A stretch of DNA of 47,459 nt. It comes from an uncultured Collinsella sp. (GTDB lineage Bacteria; Actinomycetota; Coriobacteriia; Coriobacteriales; Coriobacteriaceae). This document shows, piece by piece, positions 1 to 6,130 of this stretch (within the stretch, counting starts at the first letter, position 1; every line of letters starts with the position of its first letter). Where the stretch lies: positions 1 to 47,459 of the forward strand of contig CAJJTG010000014.1 in the NCBI GenBank assembly GCA_905194675.1, read 5' to 3'. The position numbers were made by a program, and so were the translations under genes. The notes beneath the pieces are model-generated. The model was not told where the DNA came from. It ran no database searches and worked only from the letters and a program-made list of their open reading frames with translations.

Positions 1-231
1 GACTTGCAGCGACGGACCTCGGGACGCTCTTACACCACGTCTGCGCGCGCCACCGAATCCGCAACTAAAGTTCACCAAAATGGGGCAGCCGACAGAAACC
101 TCCCCAGCCGAAGCTGCCCCCCCTCAATACGACAGCTCAAAAACCCACCGTTCGCAGAAGATAAGCCGCGCCCCAATACCGTTGCCCGAAGTTTCGAGCG
201 TATATGGCGTCCGCTATGCCATCATGCGCGT

Positions 232-1440
232 ATGGGAATCGTTCTGTCACATACCACGGCACGCGCTGTATACCAAACAGTCAACTCGCTCGCAAGCCAC
301 GCGACCGATCCCATATCTATGGAAAAGATCAAGGTGTCTGCGCCGACCACGTCCAACCTGGAAGCGGCGCGAGCATGGCTCAACAGAAAGAATGTCGATT
401 CTGAAAGCATCCATGTGCTGACGTTTTCCAATAATGCCAAAAGGCACCGCAAGGGCTGCATCTGCCACTGCACGCGCTATACGTTTGATGCAGAAAGCTA
501 CCTAGAACTCGAGCCGAACGTCTACATCGTCGATATCAAGCTGTGCGCGTTAGAAGCAGCAGCCGACCTCAACCTTTCGGAGCTCGTTGAGTATTACTTT
601 GAAATCTGCGGCTCCTACGCGCTTGGAACGTCCGACGAAACTCAATATCGCGAGCGCCCAGCCCTAACCAGCGTTGAAGAGCTCAGAGCCTTCTTTTCAG
701 AGGCATCGGGGTATCGTGGATCTAATAAAGCACTTAAGGCACTTTCTTATGTACGCGAAGGCTGTCGCTCCCCACTCGAAACGGCGTTTGTCATGATGCT
801 GACAATGCCCAAGTCAATGGGTGGCTTAGCCATACGCGCTATCAAAACGGACTATCCGATCCCAGTCCCCAAAAGATACGCCGCCCTAACGCGACGGACG
901 GTTTTCTACCTCGACGCGCTGCTCGAAAATTCGATGACCGATATCGAATACAACGGCTTTTACCACGACGAGCCCGAACAGCAATCAATTGACGAGGAAC
1001 GCCGAAACACGCTGCGAAACATGGGATATGCCGTTATCACAGTTAGTCGTCATTCGTTTTTCAAGCAGTCCGCTTTTAGGCGGGTCATGGAAGCGATTCG
1101 CATTCGCGAGAAGATATGGCCCGGTCGACTCCCGGATAACTTCGCCATCCTGCAAGAAACTCTTCGTCAATTTGTCTTGCGGCGCTACTTCGAATACGGT
1201 CGCCGCGTCCTGGAGACACTCAAAGAAGAAGAGGCCGCCAAGCGCGAAATTGCAAGCCAATATCCGCAAGCTGATGACCCGAGCATCAACGATGTACCAG
1301 AACCCGACGACATGCAACACGTCGGGGCCCTTGCTGAGGAAATCAATGGGCCTTGGGAATGCGACATGTTCGCAAAAATCGATGAAAACCGCACGGAAGA
1401 CGACACGATTATTGATCTAATTGAGAATTCGCTCTTCTAA
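232..1440 (+). CDS. Coriobacteriia-type SHTTA / DUF559-like (PD-(D/E)XK fold) protein of unknown role
   Basis: About 402 residues. The frame stays open upstream to position 4, but the ATG at 232 gives MGIVLSHTTA, the N-terminal SHT(T/S)A motif I associate with an expanded Coriobacteriia family, so I start there although no clear ribosome binding site is visible. The middle has the motif ELVEYYFEICGSYAL. The C-terminal third has DIEYNG-FYH (about residues 243-251), then D-E-x-R-x-x-x-L-x-x-x-GYAVITV. This resembles DUF559/Vsr-like nuclease cores, in which an acidic residue, an E-x-(D/N)-G strand and a D-x-x-R-x-x-x-L helix recur. The tail (from about residue 330) is charged and probably helical. 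By eye its GC content is lower than that of the metal cassette that follows, which suggests transfer. The overall shape is also reminiscent of AbiEi-type antitoxins, but no partner toxin is adjacent. The function is unknown; nuclease-fold membership is inference. Confidence 0.6.
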   Translation: MGIVLSHTTARAVYQTVNSLASHATDPISMEKIKVSAPTTSNLEAARAWLNRKNVDSESIHVLTFSNNAKRHRKGCICHCTRYTFDAESYLELEPNVYIVDIKLCALEAAADLNLSELVEYYFEICGSYALGTSDETQYRERPALTSVEELRAFFSEASGYRGSNKALKALSYVREGCRSPLETAFVMMLTMPKSMGGLAIRAIKTDYPIPVPKRYAALTRRTVFYLDALLENSMTDIEYNGFYHDEPEQQSIDEERRNTLRNMGYAVITVSRHSFFKQSAFRRVMEAIRIREKIWPGRLPDNFAILQETLRQFVLRRYFEYGRRVLETLKEEEAAKREIASQYPQADDPSINDVPEPDDMQHVGALAEEINGPWECDMFAKIDENRTEDDTIIDLIENSLF

Positions 1441-1765
1441 AGGCGATCTCTGCGGATGTCCACCTACATTTTTCGACTTATTCGGCCACCGATGTGCCAG
1501 ATTGGCTGCAGCAATGCTCAATATAACTTTAGATAAAACTGATTCTGCAGGAACTCCCGTAGAGGAAGAACTGATTCTCGCGGTATTCAACACGATAAAG
1601 TACAAATATGAACAGTTCTAATGCTTCTCAAGGTGGCTTTCTTAGCATGCTGGCCGAACATCTCGAAATATGTTGGCGAGCATTGCGTCGATGTCTCCCA
1701 ACCCGCAGAAAATCGCAGAGGCGGCAAGCAGCGGCAAGCAGTCATCGAAATTAACGTAAATTGTA
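1441..1765. other. Gene-poor 325-bp stretch with a degraded inverted coding-like repeat
   Basis: No convincing gene. Two facing segments, about 1463-1489 (plus) and about 1650-1675 (minus), are imperfect inverted repeats. Read in frame they encode PTFFDLFGH and PTYFEMFGQ respectively, with only conservative differences. A tandem GCGGCAAGCA duplication lies at about 1720-1740. An open frame at 1421-1621 covers the first segment but has no ribosome binding site and looks like a remnant. Confidence 0.4.
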
Positions 1766-1793
1766 TTGACATATGAACATGCGCTCATATAAT
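1766..1793 (+). promoter_or_regulatory. arsR promoter (TTGACA - 16 bp - TATAAT)
   Basis: A consensus -35 hexamer TTGACA at 1766-1771 and a -10 hexamer TATAAT at 1788-1793 are separated by 16 bp. The ArsR operator half (1771-1792) lies across the spacer and the -10, which is the expected arrangement for steric repression. The predicted start of transcription is near 1800, giving a leader of about 40 nt that contains the second operator. Confidence 0.85.
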
Positions 1794-1825
1794 CGGAAGT
1801 AAGTTATATGAGCGCATGTTCATAT
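1771..1825. promoter_or_regulatory. Double ArsR/SmtB operator: perfect 22-bp inverted repeat
   Basis: Positions 1771-1792 and 1804-1825 are exact reverse complements separated by 11 bp. Each arm is itself an imperfect palindrome of the form ATATGA-N8-TCATAT, the shape of SmtB/CadC/CzrA operator sites. One arm overlaps the promoter and the other covers the early transcribed leader just before the arsR ribosome binding site (AAAGGA near 1827). A third related site precedes the ATPase gene. Confidence 0.85.
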
Positions 1826-1839
1826 GAAAGGATGTTGCA

Positions 1840-2205
1840 ATGAGCAGCCACGCTGATGAAACAAAGACTGGCATCGAGGCCACCGAGCCGATCGTCCCCA
1901 CCACCTGCTCGCCCGAGGACCTTCCCGACGAGGAGCTGTTGTACGACCTGGCCGACCTGTTCAAGGTCTTCAGCGACACCACACGCATCAAGATCCTCTA
2001 TGCCCTCATGGGCCGCGAGCTCTGCGTGGCTGACATCGCCGAAGCGACCGCAACCTCGCAGTCGGCAGTATCGCACCAGCTGCGCACGCTTAAGCAGTCG
2101 CACCTGGTCAAGTTCCGCCGCGACGGCCGCAACATTCTCTACTCGCTCGCCGACGATCACGTCTACACCATGCTCAACCAAGGCATGAGCCACATCTGCG
2201 AATAG
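1840..2205 (+). CDS. ArsR/SmtB-family metal-responsive repressor
   Basis: 121 residues, the usual length for ArsR/SmtB repressors, starting at an ATG after AAAGGATGTTGCA. It contains a winged helix-turn-helix (about residues 30-105) with ELCVADIAEAT and a recognition helix beginning TSQSAVSHQLRTL. The C-terminal helix reads D-D-H-x10-H-x-x-E (DDHVYTMLNQGMSHICE), matching the alpha-5 zinc site of SmtB/CzrA-type sensors (D-x-H...H-x-x-E). CadC has a second Cys in its ELCVCD motif, which is Ala here, so the N-terminal alpha-3N cadmium/lead site is probably incomplete. Zinc (or cobalt/nickel) sensing through alpha-5 is therefore the best guess. It is first in a cassette with an HMA protein and a P1B ATPase. 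The operators at 1771-1825 and 2545-2564 indicate autoregulation and control of the ATPase. Confidence 0.92.
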   Translation: MSSHADETKTGIEATEPIVPTTCSPEDLPDEELLYDLADLFKVFSDTTRIKILYALMGRELCVADIAEATATSQSAVSHQLRTLKQSHLVKFRRDGRNILYSLADDHVYTMLNQGMSHICE

Positions 2206-2268
2206 CGATCAACCACGGTGCCAGCGCGGCCTGCACCCAAGCCGCAAATACAGAGAAAGGAACCCACC

Positions 2269-2487
2269 ATGAAAAAGCAGTTTAAGCTCGACGAGATCGA
2301 CTGCGCCAACTGCGCGCGCGAGCTTCAGGACGAGCTGGCCAAGCTCGAGGGCGTCAAATCCGTGTCCGTCAACTTTATGACCCAGAAGCTGACGCTCGAG
2401 GCTGATGACGCCGAGTTCGACGAGGTGCTCAACCGCGTTGTAGAGTTTACGGCCGACGCCGAGCCGGACTGCGAGATCATTCTCTAA
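2269..2487 (+). CDS. Heavy-metal-associated (HMA) domain protein
   Basis: 72 residues forming one HMA ferredoxin-like domain. The metal motif is DCANCA (residues 10-15), i.e. D-C-x-x-C-A as in the N-terminal domain of ZntA-type zinc/cadmium/lead ATPases. The C-terminus (DAEPDCEIIL) adds a third Cys. The frame is open upstream to 2218, but the ATG at 2269 follows AGAAAGGAACCCACC and begins directly at the domain, so it is preferred. The ATPase encoded next lacks its own HMA domain. The likely reading is a detached metal-binding domain or a metallochaperone that hands metal to the pump. It sits 63 bp after arsR. A GC-rich hairpin follows its stop codon. Confidence 0.85.
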   Translation: MKKQFKLDEIDCANCARELQDELAKLEGVKSVSVNFMTQKLTLEADDAEFDEVLNRVVEFTADAEPDCEIIL

Positions 2488-2509
2488 CCCGCGCATACGT
2501 TGACCTGCG

Positions 2510-2535
2510 AGGCCGCGCTTGCCGCGGCCTTTGCT
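2510..2535 (+). terminator. Possible attenuating hairpin between HMA gene and ATPase gene
   Basis: AGGCCGCG at 2510-2517 pairs with CGCGGCCT at 2523-2530 over a 5-nt loop and is followed by TTTGC. The T-run is short, so it may only attenuate read-through. This would fit the ATPase having its own operator just downstream. Confidence 0.4.
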
Positions 2536-2544
2536 CGCGAAATT

Positions 2545-2564
2545 ATATGAGCAAGTGTTCATAC
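2545..2564. promoter_or_regulatory. Third ArsR operator, upstream of the P1B ATPase gene
   Basis: This 20-bp site matches the arsR operator arm at 16 of 20 positions: ATATGA and TCATA are kept at the two ends and the changes are central plus the last base. It lies 23 bp before the ATPase start and would overlap a possible -10 (ATTATA at 2542-2547), 17 bp after a weak -35 (TTGCCG at 2519-2524). This suggests a separately metal-induced promoter for the pump. Confidence 0.7.
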
Positions 2565-2586
2565 ACTCAAATGGGAGGTTTGAATC

Positions 2587-4539
2587 ATGGCAGCCGCCGA
2601 TCCCAAAAAGAAAAAGAAGAAGCGCAAGAAGAAAGAGTCCCTTGAGCACAAGCGCAACCGCATCCTGGTAGCACTGGGCATTTTTGCCGTTGTTTATGCC
2701 CTCGACGAGCTCGGCGCCCTCACTATCGCATTTGGGGAGCCTGGCAACATCTACGCCAGCTTCGCGCTGTTCCTCGTGCCGTTTTTGATTGCCGGATACG
2801 ACGTACTGCAAAAGGCATTCAATAACATCCGCCGCGGCAAGGCCTTCGACGAGAGTTTCCTTATGGCAGTCGCGACCATCGGCGCGTTTGCCATGGTGCT
2901 CTTCCCCGATACCGACCCGCACATGGCCGAAGGCGCCGCCGTCATGCTGTTCTACCAGGTCGGCGAGCTGTTCCAGGCATACGCTGTGGGCAAGAGCCGC
3001 AAGTCGATCAGTGCCATGATGGACATCGCGCCCGACTACGCTAACGTCGAGCAGCCCGACGGCACGCTCGAGCAAGTCTTCCCCGATGACATCGCCGTCG
3101 GCACCGTCATCGTCGTCAAGCCTGGCGAGCGCGTGCCCATCGACGGCATCATCGTCGAAGGCGAGACACAGCTCGATACCGCCGCCCTTACTGGCGAGTC
3201 AGTCCCCCGTCCGGCCAAAACCGGAGACGATATCATCAGCGGTTGCATCAACATGACGGGCCTCATCCACGTGCGCACCACCAAGCCCTTTGGCGAGTCC
3301 ACCGTCGCGCGCGTCCTGGAACTCGTGGAGAATGCCAGCGAAAAGAAGGCGCGCACCGAGAACTTCATCACGCGCTTCGCCCGCGTCTACACGCCCGCCG
3401 TCACCGGCGCGGCCGCGGTACTCGCGCTCGGCGGCGGTTTGGTCACCGGCGCCTGGTCCGACTGGATCCTGCGCGGCCTGACCTTCCTGGTCGTCAGCTG
3501 CCCGTGTGCGCTCGTGATCAGCGTACCGTTGAGTTTCTTTGGCGGCATCGGCGGCGCGTCCAAGCTGGGCGTTCTCATCAAGGGCTCCAACTACCTCGAG
3601 ACGCTCGCCGACGTGGACACCATCGTCTTCGACAAAACGGGCACCCTCACCAACGGCACGTTCTCAGTCGTCGCGGTGCACCCCGAGGCTGGCTATACCG
3701 AGCAGTCGCTGCTCGAAGTCGCAGCCCTTGCTGAGTCGTTCTCCGATCACCCCATCGCGCAGTCCGTGCGCGACGCCTACCAGGGCGAGGTCGACCCCAA
3801 GCGCGTGAGCGACTCCGCCAACGACGCGGGCCACGGCGTGACGGCAACCATCGACGGCAAGCACGTCGTCGTTGGCAACGCCAAGATGCTCGCCGCGGCC
3901 GGCGTTGAAGCACCGGACTGTGAGGTTGTCGGCACGATCCTCCACGTGCTCGTTGACGGCGTGTACGCCGGCCACATCGTGATTGCAGACACCGTTAAGG
4001 CCGATGCGGAGCAAACGATTCGCGACCTGCATGCCGCCGGTATCAACCGCACCGTCATGCTCACGGGCGACCGCGAGGAGGTTGCAGCGTCTGTGGCCAA
4101 GCAACTCGGTCTCGACGAGTTCCACGCGCAGCTCCTGCCGGGCGACAAGGTCGAGCGCGTTGAGGCGCTACTCGCGGCCGAAAGTGGCAAGGGCAAGCTC
4201 GCCTTTGTCGGCGACGGTATCAACGACGCGCCTGTGCTTACGCGCGCCGATGTGGGCATTGCCATGGGCGCCATGGGTTCCGACGCCGCGATCGAGGCCG
4301 CCGACGTGGTGCTGATGGACGACAAGCCGTCCGACATTTCCCGCGCTATTCGCGTGGCGCGCAAGACCATGTCGATTGTTTGGCAGAACATCATCTTTGC
4401 GCTGGGCATTAAGCTGCTGATCCTTGTGCTGGCAGCGCTGGGCATCGCCAATATGTGGCTTGCCGTCTTTGGCGACGTGGGCGTGGCGATCATCGCTATC
4501 CTGAACGCCATGCGCGCGATGGGTGTCAAGAACCTGTAG
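2587..4539 (+). CDS. zntA: P1B-type heavy-metal-translocating ATPase (zinc/cadmium/lead efflux)
   Basis: 650 residues, starting at an ATG after GGGAGGTTTGAATC. The N-terminus is a Lys/Arg-rich stretch (residues 5-20) instead of an HMA domain. Diagnostic P-type motifs are present in order: TGES in the actuator domain (about 203), the CPC metal motif in SCPCALVIS (about 305), DKTGTLTNG phosphorylation site (about 350), SFSDHPIAQ (HP motif, about 390), MLTGDR (about 492) and GDGINDAPVL (about 542). The last membrane segments carry a Lys in IKLLILVLAAL and an Asp in VFGDVGVA, the pair typical of the zinc/cadmium/lead subgroup (P1B-2). It pumps divalent metal out of the cytoplasm at the cost of ATP. 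Its operator, the HMA protein and the zinc-site ArsR support zinc or cadmium as substrate. The gene name is given by family; cadA is the usual alternative. Confidence 0.92.
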   Translation: MAAADPKKKKKKRKKKESLEHKRNRILVALGIFAVVYALDELGALTIAFGEPGNIYASFALFLVPFLIAGYDVLQKAFNNIRRGKAFDESFLMAVATIGAFAMVLFPDTDPHMAEGAAVMLFYQVGELFQAYAVGKSRKSISAMMDIAPDYANVEQPDGTLEQVFPDDIAVGTVIVVKPGERVPIDGIIVEGETQLDTAALTGESVPRPAKTGDDIISGCINMTGLIHVRTTKPFGESTVARVLELVENASEKKARTENFITRFARVYTPAVTGAAAVLALGGGLVTGAWSDWILRGLTFLVVSCPCALVISVPLSFFGGIGGASKLGVLIKGSNYLETLADVDTIVFDKTGTLTNGTFSVVAVHPEAGYTEQSLLEVAALAESFSDHPIAQSVRDAYQGEVDPKRVSDSANDAGHGVTATIDGKHVVVGNAKMLAAAGVEAPDCEVVGTILHVLVDGVYAGHIVIADTVKADAEQTIRDLHAAGINRTVMLTGDREEVAASVAKQLGLDEFHAQLLPGDKVERVEALLAAESGKGKLAFVGDGINDAPVLTRADVGIAMGAMGSDAAIEAADVVLMDDKPSDISRAIRVARKTMSIVWQNIIFALGIKLLILVLAALGIANMWLAVFGDVGVAIIAILNAMRAMGVKNL

Positions 4540-4555
4540 CGCCTGTGGTCCCTCC

Positions 4556-4685
4556 GGCCGGGACCGGGCTTGGTTTTGAAAACGTCCTCGACCAATGAAG
4601 CGCCCCCGTTCTGCTCCTTCGGAGCTACGAACGGGGGCGCTTCTGGTCTGCGGAGTGTTTTCAAAAACCAAGCCCGGTCCCGGCC
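4556..4685. repeat. Nested long inverted repeat (hairpin within a hairpin), possible terminator
   Basis: Outer arms 4556-4583 and 4657-4685 are reverse complements except for one extra base. They enclose a second perfect 15-bp pair at 4597-4611 / 4629-4643, whose loop contains a third short stem (GCTCC/GGAGC). The element begins 16 bp after the ATPase stop codon and lies between convergent genes, so bidirectional termination is plausible. Its size and symmetry exceed an ordinary terminator. Confidence 0.75.
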
Positions 4686-4763
4686 TGCGGTAACGTTGCT
4701 GGCGGTTCTTGGGCATCGCTTGCTGGCGGGGTTCCTTGTCTGAGTTGGACTTGGTTGGCGGGG

Positions 4764-5141
4764 CTACTGGTCCCGGTCGCTGTCCCGTCCCAGCATCGCC
4801 CTCAGCTTCTCAAAGCTTTCCTCGCTCAGGCAGTGCTCCATGTGGCAGCCCTCTTGCGACGCGACCTCAGCCGAAACACCCGCATCCTCCAGCAGCCCCA
4901 CGAAAAAGCAGTGGCGCTCCCACATTTGACGGGCAACCTCAAGACCGCGTTCCGTCAGATGCACGTCGCGTTTGCCCATTTCGACATAGCCGTTGCTTTC
5001 CAGCGTCGCCATGGCCTTGGAAACGCTCGCCTTGGTTACGCCGAGGTACTCCGCAACGTCGATCGAGCGCACGGTGCCCTGACGTTCCGACAGAACGTAG
5101 ATCGATTCGAGATAGTCTTCTCCGGATTCACGCAGGGCCAT
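4764..5141 (-). CDS. DtxR/MntR-family metal-dependent transcriptional regulator
   Basis: 125 residues, starting with MALRESGEDYLESIY after AAAGGCGGCCC. An N-terminal winged helix-turn-helix (V-A-E-Y-L-G-V-T-K-A-S-V-S-K-A) is followed by a dimerization domain ending with EGCHMEHCLS. The length matches MntR or the short DtxR form without an SH3-like domain. Candidate metal ligands are D9 and E12 (EDYLE), H81 (ERHCFF), and C, E and H in GCHMEH. D9/E12 follow the MntR pattern, whereas Cys at the position of MntR E99 follows the DtxR iron-sensor pattern, so the metal (manganese or iron) cannot be decided. No transporter target is adjacent. Upstream, AGGCTAAC on the minus strand resembles half of a DtxR box, but only weakly. 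Confidence 0.88.
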   Translation of the reverse strand: MALRESGEDYLESIYVLSERQGTVRSIDVAEYLGVTKASVSKAMATLESNGYVEMGKRDVHLTERGLEVARQMWERHCFFVGLLEDAGVSAEVASQEGCHMEHCLSEESFEKLRAMLGRDSDRDQ

Positions 5142-5269
5142 GGGCCGCCTTTCGCGATGGCTTCTAGTTAGCCTTTGGATACTTTTGCTTGATTTACTTT
5201 ACCGCAAAAGTTGCCTATGTCTTACTACGTTGTCTAAAAAGTTAACCGTGTTTCACAAAACGCACGGGA

Positions 5270-5296
5270 CGAAAACAAAGCGGGGACACGCCCCGC
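5270..5296 (-). terminator. Terminator of the ABC-F / HAD operon
   Basis: On the minus strand GCGGGG-CGTGT-CCCCGC is followed by TTTGTTTTC, a standard intrinsic terminator 58 bp after the HAD gene stop codon. Adjacent GTCCCC motifs (about 5330) belong to a short repeated theme seen in other intergenic regions of this window. Confidence 0.75.
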
Positions 5297-5353
5297 AAGG
5301 AGTGCCCCCGACTGCCGGCGCAAAAGGAACGTCCCCAAGTGCCGAATCCGTAG

Positions 5354-6124
5354 CTATAGCAGGCCAAAGTGCTCGGCGGCGTTGTAGATGCCGTCGTCGT
5401 CTACGGCGGTCGTCACGTAGGTCGCTGCGGCCTTCACGGTATCCTGCGCGTTGCCCATGGCCACACTTGTGCCCACGGCCGAGAACATCGACAGGTCGTT
5501 CTCGCCGTCGCCAAAGGCGATCGCCTCGCTCGCGTCGACACCCAGGCGCTCCAGCGTCGCTGCCACACCCAGGTCCTTGCCGCCGTTAGCGGGAATAATG
5601 TCGCAGAACAGGTCGCACCAGCGCGTGGTGAGCGAATGCGACACGGCGTCGGTCACGATATGCTCGTCGGCCGGATCCACAAAGGCGCAAAACTGGTAGA
5701 CCGGCGCGTCAAAGGCGTGCTCAAACGGCTCCTCGTGGTAGACAATTCCCGCGTTGCTGCCGGCCGTCACCACGCGCTCGGACAGGCGGTTCACAAACGA
5801 GTTCTCGCCCTGCATGCACAGCGAGTCGTAGCGCCCCTCGGCCACCTGGTCCACAATCACCGCAACGTCGTCCGGATCGATCGGGCAGCTACGGTAAACG
5901 CCCTCGGCATCAAAACAGTGCTGGCCCGAAAGCGTAATGTACGCATCCCAACCAAGATCGAACAGCCAATCGGGCATCTGGTAGGTCGGGCGACCCGTGG
6001 CAATGACGCACGCAATCCCCTGCTCGTGAAAGCTGTCGAGCACCTGCTGCGCCGACGCCGGAATCCGGTGCGTCTCAAAGCTCAGCAGCGTGCCGTCGAT
6101 ATCAAAAAACGCGGCCTTGATCAT
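5354..6124 (-). CDS. Cof-type HAD-superfamily (class IIB) phosphatase
   Basis: 256 residues. The HAD motifs are DIDGT (motif I, residues 8-12), ATGR (motif II region, about 42), a Lys in NGGKDLGVAATL (about 180) and GDGENDLSMF (motif IV, about 205). The large insert between motifs II and III marks the C2B cap class (Cof/YidA-like), which dephosphorylates sugar phosphates or similar small metabolites in the cytosol. The exact substrate cannot be read. It lies 6 bp after the ABC-F stop codon, with its ribosome binding site (GAGGAG) overlapping that gene's end, so the two are co-transcribed. Confidence 0.88.
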   Translation of the reverse strand: MIKAAFFDIDGTLLSFETHRIPASAQQVLDSFHEQGIACVIATGRPTYQMPDWLFDLGWDAYITLSGQHCFDAEGVYRSCPIDPDDVAVIVDQVAEGRYDSLCMQGENSFVNRLSERVVTAGSNAGIVYHEEPFEHAFDAPVYQFCAFVDPADEHIVTDAVSHSLTTRWCDLFCDIIPANGGKDLGVAATLERLGVDASEAIAFGDGENDLSMFSAVGTSVAMGNAQDTVKAAATYVTTAVDDDGIYNAAEHFGLL

Positions 6125-6130
6125 CCTCGC

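Noticed and set aside
1421..1621. 66-residue open frame after the first gene
   Set aside because: TTG start without a ribosome binding site, overlaps the preceding gene, and only a short motif shared with an opposing fragment; treated as a remnant.
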